Assembly (NCBI RefSeq): GCF_900128905.1
Contig: NZ_FQTV01000008.1
Span: 62,001 to 126,000 of the forward strand
Source: Bacteroides luti
GTDB taxonomy: Bacteria > Bacteroidota > Bacteroidia > Bacteroidales > Bacteroidaceae
Direction of reading: 5' to 3'
Length of the DNA: 64,000 bases
The notes under the pieces were generated by a model. That model was not told where the DNA came from. It saw only the letters and a program-made list of their open reading frames with translations, and did not search any database. Every line of letters begins with the position of its first letter. Position 1 is the first letter of the stretch. The translations under genes and the position numbers were made by a program. Below, piece after piece: positions 8,750 through 17,462 of this stretch.

Positions 8750-9214
8750 ATGGGAGCAAGGGAAATAAAAAAAGTATTGATAGCCATTGATTACGACAAA
8801 AGTGCCGAGGTAGTGGCCCAAGCTGGCTATAACATGGCTAAGGCAATGAATGCCGAGATTACTTTATTACACGTACTATACGAACATCCTAATTACTATG
8901 TAGGAAGTCCTGCTGTTTTCGAATTCAGAATTCAATATATTGAAAACTTTAAAGTTACCTTGCAGAAATTTCTGGATGAAACAAAAAAGCGTCTTGGCGA
9001 CGAATCAATTAATACGATAATTAAAGAAGGTCAGATAGCTCAAACCGTACTGGAAACTGCAAAAGAAATTAATGCCGATATTATTGTTTTAGGAACTCAC
9101 GGCAGAAACTGGCTGGATAGTATTATTATGGGAAATGATGCGAAAGCTATTTTAAAAAGAACTATGGTTCCTCTTTTTGTTGTTCCAATTAAAATGAAGG
9201 AAGAAGAACTTTAG
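8750..9214 (+). CDS. Universal stress protein, UspA family
   Basis: 154 aa, the standard single-domain length. It has an N-terminal beta strand KKVLIAIDYDKSAEVV, the helix and strand AEITLLHVLYE, and a C-terminal ATP-type loop GTHGRNWLDSIIMGN (Gly115, Gly118, Gly128). The residue after the last glycine is Asn129 where ATP-binding members carry Ser/Thr, so nucleotide binding is uncertain. It is a cytoplasmic stress protein; anaerobe Usp proteins respond to starvation or oxidative stress. It has its own promoter and a strong terminator. Confidence 0.9.
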   Translation: MGAREIKKVLIAIDYDKSAEVVAQAGYNMAKAMNAEITLLHVLYEHPNYYVGSPAVFEFRIQYIENFKVTLQKFLDETKKRLGDESINTIIKEGQIAQTVLETAKEINADIIVLGTHGRNWLDSIIMGNDAKAILKRTMVPLFVVPIKMKEEEL

Positions 9215-9217
9215 AAT

Positions 9218-9259
9218 AAAAAAAATCCAGTGTTGCATTAAGCTGCACTGGATTTTTTC
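9218..9259. terminator. Bidirectional terminator between Usp and lipocalin-like gene
   Basis: The stem AAAATCCAGTG/CACTGGATTTT is flanked by an A tract on the left and a T tract on the right, so it can end both the plus-strand Usp transcript and the minus-strand gene at 9271. Confidence 0.8.
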
Positions 9260-9270
9260 TAACCGGGCTT

Positions 9271-9774
9271 CTATTTCACACGCATGAATGTACGCATGGA
9301 AACTGTTTTATTGTTTATCATGTGACTTTGTATAAACATATCACGCGATTTAAAGTCTTCTTTCCATTGAGAGTTAGTCTTTTCAAGCTTTCCATCATTA
9401 CGAACAACATACTCTATAGTTTCATTTACATTTTTAGATATAAACCAGCTTACATAAAAAGATGTAGAAGAGGAAGCTCTATTCAATAGCATACCTAATA
9501 TTTTATCACTCTCTTTGTCATATCCCCATACTTGTTTACATTGCCAAATAACTTTTCCTTTTGTAGAAGCCTTAAAGTTAACTTGCATACCTTTACCGTA
9601 AGCGGTCATTACAAAAACATATGTTGTATCTTTGTAATCGGACTTCCAGGTTCCAAAATACTGCTTTAACAGCTCAACCTGATTAAGCTGAGCTTCTGTG
9701 GTTTGCGCACGCATTTCGCTGGTACCTAGTAGCATGGATAAAATAATCATTGTGCTTAAAAATAAATTCTTCAT
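9271..9774 (-). CDS. Secreted single-module lipocalin-like protein
   Basis: 167 aa, signal peptide about 1-23 (SEMRAQ). After an N-terminal helix, QVELLKQYFGTWKSDYKD, YDKESDKILGMLL and SWFISKNVNETIEYV match, in the same order, both modules of the 461 aa protein at 4662-6047, and the protein ends in NKTVSMRTFMRVK. It is therefore a paralogous stand-alone copy of that module. No function is recognised; the location is probably periplasmic. Confidence 0.8.
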   Translation of the reverse strand: MKNLFLSTMIILSMLLGTSEMRAQTTEAQLNQVELLKQYFGTWKSDYKDTTYVFVMTAYGKGMQVNFKASTKGKVIWQCKQVWGYDKESDKILGMLLNRASSSTSFYVSWFISKNVNETIEYVVRNDGKLEKTNSQWKEDFKSRDMFIQSHMINNKTVSMRTFMRVK

Positions 9775-9921
9775 ATAACTTCGTTTTTGGTTTTACATCT
9801 GTTTCATAACTACACCTAGTAATAAACAATTGAACATGAATAAGGTTTATAATATATTATTAATAAACCTATCCTTCTTCCCTGTTGTTTTATATAATAG
9901 GCAATTATAAATCTTAATGTC

Positions 9922-11349
9922 ATGAAAAAGAAAGCTGTTATTCTTCTATTATTAATGCTTATTTCCCCGGTTTTTATCCAGGGACAGACAACTGGCAAAC
10001 AACTTACCGGTGAACAAAAAACGTGGCTATCAAAAGCAAATAGACACGAAAAGAATGGATGGATATATCTTCATATCGAAGGAACTCCCAGAGAACGAGG
10101 TTTCCAGCATGGATATCTAATGGCTAAAGATATAAAGGAATCTATCAGGGTACTAAGTGAAGTATGGTATTATCAAAGTGCTATCAATTGGCAATGGCTG
10201 GTTGAGGAAGCCGGGAAAATGTTCACACCTAAAGTAGATCCTGAAAATTTAGAAGAAATAGATGGGATTGTGGAAGGAATGAAAGCTGCAGGAGTTACAA
10301 CTACCCGGGATGAAATTGTAACTTTCAATGGTAATGCTGAAATTATAGGATATTGGTGGCCCACAGTTAAAGATTCTATAGCTCCCAATTCCACCACCCC
10401 TATAAAAGAATCATGTAGTTCGTTTATTGCCACGGGCAGTATGACTGTTGACGGAGATATTGTTCTTGGACACAACACGATGTGTCCGTATTACATTCCT
10501 CAGCACAATATAATTTTAGATATTCTTCCTCAGAAAGGTAATAGAATATTAATGCAATCAATGGCAGGATATATTCATAGTGGAACAGATTTTTTTGTTA
10601 CTAGTGCAGGCCTAGTTGGTTCTGAAACAACTATTGCAGCTTTCTTCCCTTTCGACAAAAATGGTATTACTGAATTCTCACGAATGAGACACGCCACACA
10701 ATATGCATCTTCCATTGATGAGTGGTGTGAAATGATGAAAAAAGGAAATAATGGAGGCTATGCAAATGCCTGGCTTATAGGAGATACCAAAACCAATGAA
10801 ATTGCAAGGCTGGAACTTGGTTTAAAGTATATTGGATTTGAAAAGAAGAAAGATGGATATTTTGTAGGTTCCAATGTTCCGGAAGATTTAAGAATTTTGC
10901 GATTTGAAACTAAATTTGGTCGCGAAACAAACATTAAGAACAATTGTATTTCTCGCCGTGTTAGATGGAAACAGTTAATGAAGGAATATAAGGGGCAAAT
11001 AGATTTGGAACATGCTAAAATGTTCGAATCAGATCACTTTGACACTTACTTAAACAAAGTAAATTCTGGTGAAAGAGCTTTGTGTCCACACTTTGACCTT
11101 GAATCTGAAGGTCAGACACCTTTTATAGGTGAACCTTTTTTCCCAGGTGGCGCTGTCGATGGAAAAGTAGTTAATTCAAAAATGGCCAAAGAAATGTCGT
11201 TTATTGCTCGATGGGGCAATGCATGTGGAACACCGTTCAATGCAAAAGCCTTTTTAGAGAAACATCCACAATACGAATGGATGACCGGGGTGTTGAAAGA
11301 TCGTCCAACTCAACCCTGGACTATTTTTAAAGCCGGAGAGAGCAAATAA
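9922..11349 (+). CDS. C45-family Ntn hydrolase (acyltransferase/amidohydrolase-like), secreted
   Basis: 475 aa, signal peptide about 1-23 (FIQGQ). RERGFQHGYLMA is the N-terminal signature shared by C45 peptidases and phospholipase-B-like proteins. KESCSSF follows, with Cys165 the likely autoprocessing nucleophile that becomes the N terminus of the mature large subunit, then GDIVLGHNT and GTDFFVTSAGLVGSETT. Family members cleave linear amides such as isopenicillin side chains or N-acyl lipids; the substrate here is unknown. Upstream DNA shares TTGTTTTATATAATRGG with that of the lipocalin-like gene at 4662, hinting at shared control. It ends 13 bp from a convergent gene. Confidence 0.82.
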   Translation: MKKKAVILLLLMLISPVFIQGQTTGKQLTGEQKTWLSKANRHEKNGWIYLHIEGTPRERGFQHGYLMAKDIKESIRVLSEVWYYQSAINWQWLVEEAGKMFTPKVDPENLEEIDGIVEGMKAAGVTTTRDEIVTFNGNAEIIGYWWPTVKDSIAPNSTTPIKESCSSFIATGSMTVDGDIVLGHNTMCPYYIPQHNIILDILPQKGNRILMQSMAGYIHSGTDFFVTSAGLVGSETTIAAFFPFDKNGITEFSRMRHATQYASSIDEWCEMMKKGNNGGYANAWLIGDTKTNEIARLELGLKYIGFEKKKDGYFVGSNVPEDLRILRFETKFGRETNIKNNCISRRVRWKQLMKEYKGQIDLEHAKMFESDHFDTYLNKVNSGERALCPHFDLESEGQTPFIGEPFFPGGAVDGKVVNSKMAKEMSFIARWGNACGTPFNAKAFLEKHPQYEWMTGVLKDRPTQPWTIFKAGESK

Positions 11350-11362
11350 TAAGAAAAGATTG

Positions 11363-11815
11363 TCAGAAAGTTAAGACTAACCGGGCTGTTGCACCGCTTA
11401 CTGATAATTTGAGTTCCTTTTTTGCTTTTGAATTGTAATCAATAGATATAACTGTACAAACTATTGCTGGAATAAGAAATAAAACGCTTGCAACAACAAA
11501 GTCTTTACGAGGACCTTTGCTGCTATTATCAAGATCTATAAGTTCAACGTCTTTAAGACTATAAAGATAAGAGCCAAGACTTGCTATAGTAAAAGTTATA
11601 GCTCCTATTCCAAAGTACTTAGCACGTTTCTTGTACTTTTTAGCTAAAAAGGAATGATTATCATTTATGCTATAAGTAGAAACCGTTGCACTATCTTTCT
11701 TATTGACAATAGTACTATCTTTCAGAGTAGTCAGTTCGTTATCATAAGCAGCTGTTTGCTGAGATAAAACATTCAATGGAATAACAAACAAGAATATCAA
11801 TAATAGTGTTTTCAT
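11363..11815 (-). CDS. Hypothetical membrane protein
   Basis: 150 aa with a signal peptide (about 1-18), a polar Ser/Thr/Lys-rich stretch (20-60) and two transmembrane segments (about 72-88 and 105-122) separated by a short charged loop (LKDVELIDLDNSSKGPRKDF). The C-terminal tail is short (SGATARLVLTF). No named family recognised; small proteins of this shape are common in Bacteroidales. It is convergent with the C45 hydrolase gene. Confidence 0.7.
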   Translation of the reverse strand: MKTLLLIFLFVIPLNVLSQQTAAYDNELTTLKDSTIVNKKDSATVSTYSINDNHSFLAKKYKKRAKYFGIGAITFTIASLGSYLYSLKDVELIDLDNSSKGPRKDFVVASVLFLIPAIVCTVISIDYNSKAKKELKLSVSGATARLVLTF

Positions 11816-11942
11816 ACCTTTATATGTTTATTTCTTAATCTTAGAATTAAACAATTGACTGTATAAATAGTTTTTTTATAAAGCCTAAATATAAGTCTAG
11901 CAGATGTTAATCGTTGAGTAAACTTACTTTTTTATAAAAAAA

Positions 11943-11975
11943 GGGTTAACCCCATAAGAGATTAACCCTCAACTA
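11943..11975 (-). terminator. Terminator of the 163-aa protein gene
   Basis: The stem GGGTTAA (11943-11949) pairs with TTAACCC (11962-11968); on the minus strand it is followed by a CTTTTTTTATA tail. Confidence 0.7.
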
Positions 11976-12000
11976 TAAAATAAGATTTTGGAAATACTAG

Positions 12001-12492
12001 TTACAATTCCTGAAACCGGCTGTCGCGTTGCTGCTCTATAAACTTTTTCAGGATATCCGTCTGATCAACCTTGTTGGCAGGCTTCTTGCAATAATCAATG
12101 AAAGATGTCAGCGTACGTCTCATAAGTTCATCATCGTCTGCTTTACCTTCATTTTCAATAGCATACTTGGAATAATATGCCAGATAAACACCAAGCAGAT
12201 GTGAATTGTTGCCTACAATCTGTGCCAGAGAATAGTCTATATTAAATGTATAATCCGGAGTACCAGACATCCATTTATTGATAAATTTCTCCGCAGCATT
12301 TCTTTTAGAATCGTTATTGTTTAAAGGTGTACTTGTTAAATACTTATCGCACTCCAACACCACTTTCTCTGCCTTTTTATAATCAGCATTCTCGTTGAGT
12401 GGTATCTCATCCAGTTTAGAGAATTTCTGTGCAAAGCTTTGGCTTGCTATTATCGTAAGCAGAAGCGATAAGAAGAATATTCTTAATTTCAT
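12001..12492 (-). CDS. Secreted hypothetical protein, paralogue of the protein at 19641
   Basis: 163 aa, signal peptide about 1-22 (SQSFAQ), mostly alpha-helical. VVLECDKYLTSTPL, KWMSGTPDYTFNIDYSLAQIV, LGVYLAYYSKYAIEN and SFIDYCKKPANKV match corresponding segments of the 195 aa protein at 19641-20228, so the two are a family of their own within this window. No function recognised. It is a single gene with its own terminator. Confidence 0.78.
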   Translation of the reverse strand: MKLRIFFLSLLLTIIASQSFAQKFSKLDEIPLNENADYKKAEKVVLECDKYLTSTPLNNNDSKRNAAEKFINKWMSGTPDYTFNIDYSLAQIVGNNSHLLGVYLAYYSKYAIENEGKADDDELMRRTLTSFIDYCKKPANKVDQTDILKKFIEQQRDSRFQEL

Positions 12493-12612
12493 AACTTTAT
12501 TATATTAGCGAATTGTTCTTTGATAATAATTTCGTGCGCAAATATAATCTATATTTTATATTCAAAGAATATTTCCCAACAAGAATTAAAGAAAATTTAT
12601 TGCTCAATAAAA

Positions 12613-12652
12613 AAGCTCCCGACAGATTTTATTGGAATCCTGACGGGAGCTT
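12613..12652 (-). terminator. Terminator of the LacI-controlled sugar operon
   Basis: AAGCTCCCG (12613-12621) pairs with CGGGAGCTT (12644-12652), extended inward by GACAG/CTGAC; the minus-strand tail is TTTTTTATTG. Confidence 0.8.
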
Positions 12653-12666
12653 GACTGAGATACAGC

Positions 12667-13521
12667 TTATATTAATCCAAATTCTGCGGCTTTTACTTTC
12701 ATAAATTTCAAACTACCTGTTGCTAGTTCTGCAGCACTGTATCTGGATGGTCGCCACAAGGATACGGCGCTAGCCATGCCTTCCACCTGAGAAGTAAAGT
12801 TTTCCAGTACCAGGTTTCCTTTAAAATCAATAGATGCCAATCCACGGAATAAATCATCCCAGTGTACATTTCCTTCACCTAGCATGCCACGGTTGCTTTC
12901 GGTCATGTGAATATGTTTCAATCTGCTACCTGCAGCAATTACAGGATCGCAAAAGTTGTCTTCTTCTATATTCATGTGAAATGTATCGAGATGCAAAGCC
13001 AGATTTGGGGCTTTGGTACGCTCAATCATGCGCAAGGTTTCGGCTGCACTGGTACACACATAACTTTCGTAACGGTTAATAGGTTCAATGCCGATAGTGA
13101 TGCCTAGCTTCTGAGCATATTCGGCTACCTCGGCCCATACGTCACAAATTATATCTTCTTCTTTTGGAGTACGAGGATTTCCGCTAAATACCCCTATCCC
13201 ACTATGAAGAACGCCTCCCAGGAAAGAGATATCAAGATCGGCTGTTTTATTTAATGCAGCTTTCATTAATGAAGCCGCTTCTTTTGGATAAAACGGTATG
13301 TGACAATCGGCTGGCAGATTAAGTGTGCATGCAGCTTCGAGATTATGATCCTTTAATTGCTTCTTCACTGTTTGTGTATCAATATCCATTGAAGGAGGCA
13401 ATAGAATCTCAAGAAGATCGAAGCCTGCTTCTGCGGTTTTCTGTATAGCGTATAATCCGCCTTCTGCTGTCCATTTTGGGGGAATCCATGACAGGATTGA
13501 TGCCCCGAATTTTACTTTCAT
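12667..13521 (-). CDS. Sugar phosphate isomerase/epimerase, TIM barrel (ketose epimerase-like)
   Basis: 284 aa, the usual length for D-tagatose/D-psicose 3-epimerase-like AP-endonuclease-2 barrels. Metal and substrate residues appear in family order: GIEPINRYE (Glu), LHLDTFHMNIEE (Asp, His), LKHIHMTESNRG (His) and LVLENFT (Glu). It probably converts a rare ketose to fructose, or the reverse, for the kinase encoded upstream. It is the last gene of the operon, 19 bp after the porin gene. The exact sugar is not decidable from sequence. Confidence 0.87.
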   Translation of the reverse strand: MKVKFGASILSWIPPKWTAEGGLYAIQKTAEAGFDLLEILLPPSMDIDTQTVKKQLKDHNLEAACTLNLPADCHIPFYPKEAASLMKAALNKTADLDISFLGGVLHSGIGVFSGNPRTPKEEDIICDVWAEVAEYAQKLGITIGIEPINRYESYVCTSAAETLRMIERTKAPNLALHLDTFHMNIEEDNFCDPVIAAGSRLKHIHMTESNRGMLGEGNVHWDDLFRGLASIDFKGNLVLENFTSQVEGMASAVSLWRPSRYSAAELATGSLKFMKVKAAEFGLI

Positions 13522-13540
13522 AATTATTTTGTTTTTAAGT

Positions 13541-14923
13541 TTAGAATATCCACCATTCTGCTTTTACGCCTATATATGTTCCCCAACGTTTCTGGTTAAC
13601 CTGCAGAAACGGAGAGTAGTTATGGTCACGGGCATAGTCATTGTAACGAGCCAGCGAACAGACAAAACGAATGTGTGGCCTGCACCATGCGCTGCGTTGC
13701 CCCACTGGAGCAATAGTTGGTGCAAAGGAGAATTTCCACATTGCAGCATTGGGGTTATCACCATCTTTACGTACGGCATAATGCACTTCTCCAATGAGGT
13801 GCAGCCAGTCTGTTGCATAATACAAAGTTCTGAATCCTGCAACAATATCTCTCTTCCGGTTATAAATCTGCGTTCCGTTGAAATAGGTATCCTTATCTGT
13901 ACTGGATGAACCTCCTTTACTCTGGGTGAACACTCCGTATCCGTTTATACTGAACTTCTTTGAGGGAGTAAGTAAGAAATGTTCTACCATGGTTAAGGAG
14001 TATGCTCCGGTGTATCTTCCTTCATCATTGGGAGCTCCATAAGTAGCCCATGTAAAGGTATTCCCGTTATCGCCACCATTGGCTATTCCAGTTCCGTATC
14101 GCACGGAAATATCGTTGAAAGATTCGGGCACCACTGTCTTTATGGGAGTTGTAAATTTGGCACCCAACACCCAACCTTTATCAGATGGATACTTGATGGA
14201 AGCATTATCTGAAGTAGCTGCCACATAATGGTACTCTCCCAACAGCTTTAGCTTATTTCCATTCTTCATCTCGAAGGTATGCTCTCCAATCCACACCATA
14301 CGTTGTCTGATTGCTGGATTGGTAGCTCCGGCAACAGTCACTTTATAATTATAGGGATAAACACCAGCAGAGTCTGTGGATGCAGGCATAAGCATGGTTA
14401 GCTCTGTTGTTTTATAGCTTGCCCCAAATCCCTGAGCAGAATGATCGTCAAAGTAGAAATAGTCGCAAATATGTATGTCGTCGTAGCGGCGGAAGCGCGC
14501 TCCTGCCCAGGCAGACCAGCGACTGCCCATAATATTGCGAGCCTCAACAAAAGCCTCGGGAAGAATAAAGGTTAGTCCGTCTGCCGAGCGAGTACTTACG
14601 TTACCAATAAACTGTCCATTGGCAGAATACATACCCAACCGGGCCTGAAAAGTTACGTTTGTACTGTCCTTCCCTATAAGCTTTGGAGTGAAGTGAAGCG
14701 CAGGCAAAAGATCGAAATAGTCGGTCTGTTCCATACGTCCGGCCAACGAACCTTGTCCCGACAGATTTAATGGTTTCCACATATTGCCTTCGCCCGTTGG
14801 TGATGCTCCAACTCCGATTCGTCCTGTGGTTCCCATTGAAAAGCTTGTATTGGTAATTACCACCTGAGCTCTAGCGCACAGAGGCATAGCTATTATTATA
14901 AATAGTTGAAGCAATTTTTTCAT
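13541..14923 (-). CDS. LamB-type carbohydrate porin, outer membrane
   Basis: 460 aa, signal peptide about 1-19 (CARAQ), C-terminal Phe as in outer-membrane barrels. The segment SAWAGARFRRYDDIHICDYF with following FDDHSAQGFGASY corresponds to the conserved WAGKRFYxRxDVHxxDFYYWD...GxGAG region of maltoporins. The GRIGVG start, alternating-residue strands and the RPHIRFVCSLARYND end also fit. It should let a sugar across the outer membrane by diffusion, unlike the SusCD pairs usual in Bacteroides. A LacI-type operator lies 11 bp upstream of its start codon. Assignment rests on motif resemblance. Confidence 0.75.
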   Translation of the reverse strand: MKKLLQLFIIIAMPLCARAQVVITNTSFSMGTTGRIGVGASPTGEGNMWKPLNLSGQGSLAGRMEQTDYFDLLPALHFTPKLIGKDSTNVTFQARLGMYSANGQFIGNVSTRSADGLTFILPEAFVEARNIMGSRWSAWAGARFRRYDDIHICDYFYFDDHSAQGFGASYKTTELTMLMPASTDSAGVYPYNYKVTVAGATNPAIRQRMVWIGEHTFEMKNGNKLKLLGEYHYVAATSDNASIKYPSDKGWVLGAKFTTPIKTVVPESFNDISVRYGTGIANGGDNGNTFTWATYGAPNDEGRYTGAYSLTMVEHFLLTPSKKFSINGYGVFTQSKGGSSSTDKDTYFNGTQIYNRKRDIVAGFRTLYYATDWLHLIGEVHYAVRKDGDNPNAAMWKFSFAPTIAPVGQRSAWCRPHIRFVCSLARYNDYARDHNYSPFLQVNQKRWGTYIGVKAEWWIF

Positions 14924-14933
14924 AATGGATAAT

Positions 14934-14949
14934 GTTTAATCGTTTAAAC
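14934..14949. promoter_or_regulatory. LacI-type operator upstream of the porin gene
   Basis: GTTTAATCGTTTAAAC, a near-perfect palindrome centred on CG. It matches the sites at 17431 and 18520 at 15-16 of 16 positions. It lies inside the operon, 11 bp before the porin ATG. Confidence 0.75.
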
Positions 14950-15128
14950 ATTTGGGTAAAAATAAAATGGAAAAGCACAGAATAGTCTTATAGTTAATAA
15001 GAAGTTCATTCGCATCAGTCGGTACAACAGACAATAATCTGGCGTAAGACGATCTGCTACAATATCTGTTTCGGAGATTTGCAATATACATAACCGGGGA
15101 TATTAAATGGTATACAATCAGCTGGTTA

Positions 15129-16436
15129 TTAAGCTTTATCCTTGTATCCTTTGATGCCGTAATAGGCTACAAATACGAAGCAAAGAAGTGGAATAAGCAA
15201 TGAATTTGCAATTCCTGCCACATCAGACAAACGGCCCATTGCAAGGGTAAGTACGGCTCCACCAATAATTGCCATTACAAGTATGGATGCTCCCAACTTT
15301 GTGTGTTCGCCAAGATCCTTTATACCCAATGAGAAGATAGTAGGATACATAATTGACATGAAGAAACTGGTGCCCACTAATGCCCAAAGACCTATTGTTC
15401 CAGGAAACAAGATTCCAACCGCAGTAAGAACTACATTAATAAGAGAATAAATCCAAAGTAATTTATTGTCTTTGATCTTCTTGAGCAATCCTGTTCCTAT
15501 AAATCGGCCAAGGGTAAAGACTACAAGTGAGATAGTCAGGAAGTTAGCAGCTCCTTTCTCTGGTGTTCCGGGAATTGTATCCTGAATATAACGAATTAAA
15601 AAGCTCCATATACATACCTGAGCTCCTACATAGAAGAACTGTGCAATAACTGATTGCTTGAATGATTTCTTGCTAAGCAAAAGTTTCAGCGTTTTTCTTG
15701 TAGAGGATGTATTGACTGTCTCTTCATCCTTGATGGTAGGGAATTTAGTGAATGCGATAATTATGGCAAACAACAGAATAACGGCACCGATAATAAGATA
15801 TGGAGTCTGCACGGAATGTGCCTCTGTTAGATAGTAAGCTTGTAAAGCTTCGGGAGACATTTTAGCAAGCTCTTCTTTGGTATATTCAACTCCGGTAAGG
15901 ATAAAATGCTGCCCAACCAACACACCTGTAACACATCCGATAGGATTAAATGATTGTGCCAGGTTCAGACGGAAAGTGGCAGTTTCGGGTTTTCCCAATG
16001 CCAGTACATAAGGACCTGCTGCTGTTTCAAGAAATGCCAATCCGGAAGCTATAACAAACAAAGCAAACAAAAAGAATGGATATGAGCTATTTTCTGCTGC
16101 CGGGAAAAATAGGAATGCTCCGGCTGCATACAATATCAAACCAATGATAATACCTGTAATGTAATTGTATTTGCGCATCACAATGGATGCCGGAATAGCA
16201 AGAAGGAAATATCCCATGTAAAAGGCCGATTGTACAAAACCTGATTGCAAATCGGTCAGCTCAAATGATTTCTTGAACTGCTTAATCAGAATATCGTTCA
16301 GGTTACCGGCCATGCCCCACATAAAGAACATACTGATAATAAGAACAAGAGGTAACACGTAACTGATCTTTTTTTCCATTTGCATATCAGCTGCAATGGT
16401 AAATGTTTTCGCTGGTTTTAAATTAGGTAGTTGCAT
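15129..16436 (-). CDS. Sugar:H+ symporter, MFS, FucP family
   Basis: 435 aa with about 12 transmembrane helices. FFMWGMAGNLNDILIKQFKK (helix 1) and FLETAAGPYVLALG (the ETAANPY-type motif) are characteristic of the FucP/GluP group that carries L-fucose, glucose, galactose or fructose with protons. It is encoded 22 bp after the sugar kinase in the LacI-controlled operon, so it imports the sugar that the kinase phosphorylates; fructose or a related ketose is the best inference. Confidence 0.92.
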   Translation of the reverse strand: MQLPNLKPAKTFTIAADMQMEKKISYVLPLVLIISMFFMWGMAGNLNDILIKQFKKSFELTDLQSGFVQSAFYMGYFLLAIPASIVMRKYNYITGIIIGLILYAAGAFLFFPAAENSSYPFFLFALFVIASGLAFLETAAGPYVLALGKPETATFRLNLAQSFNPIGCVTGVLVGQHFILTGVEYTKEELAKMSPEALQAYYLTEAHSVQTPYLIIGAVILLFAIIIAFTKFPTIKDEETVNTSSTRKTLKLLLSKKSFKQSVIAQFFYVGAQVCIWSFLIRYIQDTIPGTPEKGAANFLTISLVVFTLGRFIGTGLLKKIKDNKLLWIYSLINVVLTAVGILFPGTIGLWALVGTSFFMSIMYPTIFSLGIKDLGEHTKLGASILVMAIIGGAVLTLAMGRLSDVAGIANSLLIPLLCFVFVAYYGIKGYKDKA

Positions 16437-16458
16437 AATATAAAGGAATTAAGGTGTG

Positions 16459-17376
16459 TTATAGAATAGATTGGCGCTGTAGCTGGAAGTCCATCAACTG
16501 AGCCATATTGTATGAAGGACAAGCTCCTTCGTGAGAAGCAACAAAAGCACCTAGTGCTGTGGCATAAATCATACCCATCTCTGGTGTTTCGTTCTGGACT
16601 TTCTTAGCTAGAAAAGCAGCAAGGAAAGAGTCTCCGCTTCCAACAGTATCTTTTACTGTAACCTTGAATGCCGGATAAGAATATGATTCAGATAATGTGT
16701 AATAAGTAGCACCTTCGCTTCCTTTGGTTACTATCACTTCATCAATCTTAAATTCCTTCTGGATGAATCGGACTGATTCTTCCTCTGTGCCAGTCTGATC
16801 CCAAAACCAAGTGATAATAAGTTCTAGCTCGGCTTTGTTCAGTTTCAAAAGGTTGCACTTTTCTAATAAATATTCTATTGTTTCAACAGAATAGAATGGT
16901 GCACGCAGGTTTATATCAAACACTTTATATGAAGCCTTTTCCAAAAGTCGGTACAAAGTATCACGTGAGGTTTCATTACGGTTTACCAAACTACCAAATA
17001 CGAAAGCATCGGCATCGGCAACCAATTCGTCATAAGCAGGGTCGGTTGCAATGTAATCCCATGCAGCAGATTCATGGATAACGTAAGTCATCTCATCATT
17101 TGCTCCTGCAATAGCTTCCACTTTACCGGTTTCGTGAGCTTCATCGATCTGGCAGCTTGATGTTGGTATATTCCAGTCATTAAGCAGATTTAATAGCTTC
17201 TTTCCGGCTTCGTCATTACCTACACGACTAATCATGTGGCTTTCAACACCAAATTTCTGTAGATGATAAGCTACATTCATAGGCGCTCCACCGGGTTTAG
17301 TCTTAGTTGGGAAAATATCCCAAAGGACTTCTCCATAACACACTACTTTTTGTTTTTCAAGGTCTTTTGTTTTCAT
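16459..17376 (-). CDS. PfkB-family carbohydrate kinase (fructokinase-like)
   Basis: 305 aa from the ATG at 17376. An in-frame ATG at 17448 would add 24 Lys/Arg-rich residues but overlaps the operator palindrome, so it is rejected as the start. KPGGAPMNVAYHLQKFG (substrate-binding signature) and DTVGSGDSFLAAFLA (anion hole and catalytic Asp) are PfkB hallmarks. It should phosphorylate an imported hexose, most simply fructose to fructose-6-phosphate. First gene of the operon kinase-permease-porin-epimerase. Confidence 0.9.
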   Translation of the reverse strand: MKTKDLEKQKVVCYGEVLWDIFPTKTKPGGAPMNVAYHLQKFGVESHMISRVGNDEAGKKLLNLLNDWNIPTSSCQIDEAHETGKVEAIAGANDEMTYVIHESAAWDYIATDPAYDELVADADAFVFGSLVNRNETSRDTLYRLLEKASYKVFDINLRAPFYSVETIEYLLEKCNLLKLNKAELELIITWFWDQTGTEEESVRFIQKEFKIDEVIVTKGSEGATYYTLSESYSYPAFKVTVKDTVGSGDSFLAAFLAKKVQNETPEMGMIYATALGAFVASHEGACPSYNMAQLMDFQLQRQSIL

Positions 17377-17427
17377 GATAAATTTAATTTGTGATTTTAA
17401 TATATGCTTTTTTGTTTTTAATCTCTT

Positions 17428-17449
17428 TTTGTTTAAACGTTTAAACAAA
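17428..17449. promoter_or_regulatory. LacI-type operator upstream of the kinase operon
   Basis: The core GTTTAAACGTTTAAAC at 17431-17446 is a perfect palindrome, extended by TTT and AAA to 22 bp. It lies in the gap between the lacI stop and the kinase start. Confidence 0.85.
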
Positions 17450-17462
17450 GAAGGAAAAAAAA

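Noticed and set aside
12513..12704. Plus-strand 63-codon ORF
   Set aside because: It reads through the sugar-operon terminator and into the antisense of the epimerase gene.
17377..17448. N-terminal extension of the PfkB kinase
   Set aside because: It is Lys/Arg-rich, lies over the perfect LacI operator palindrome, and the family fold starts right after the ATG at 17376.
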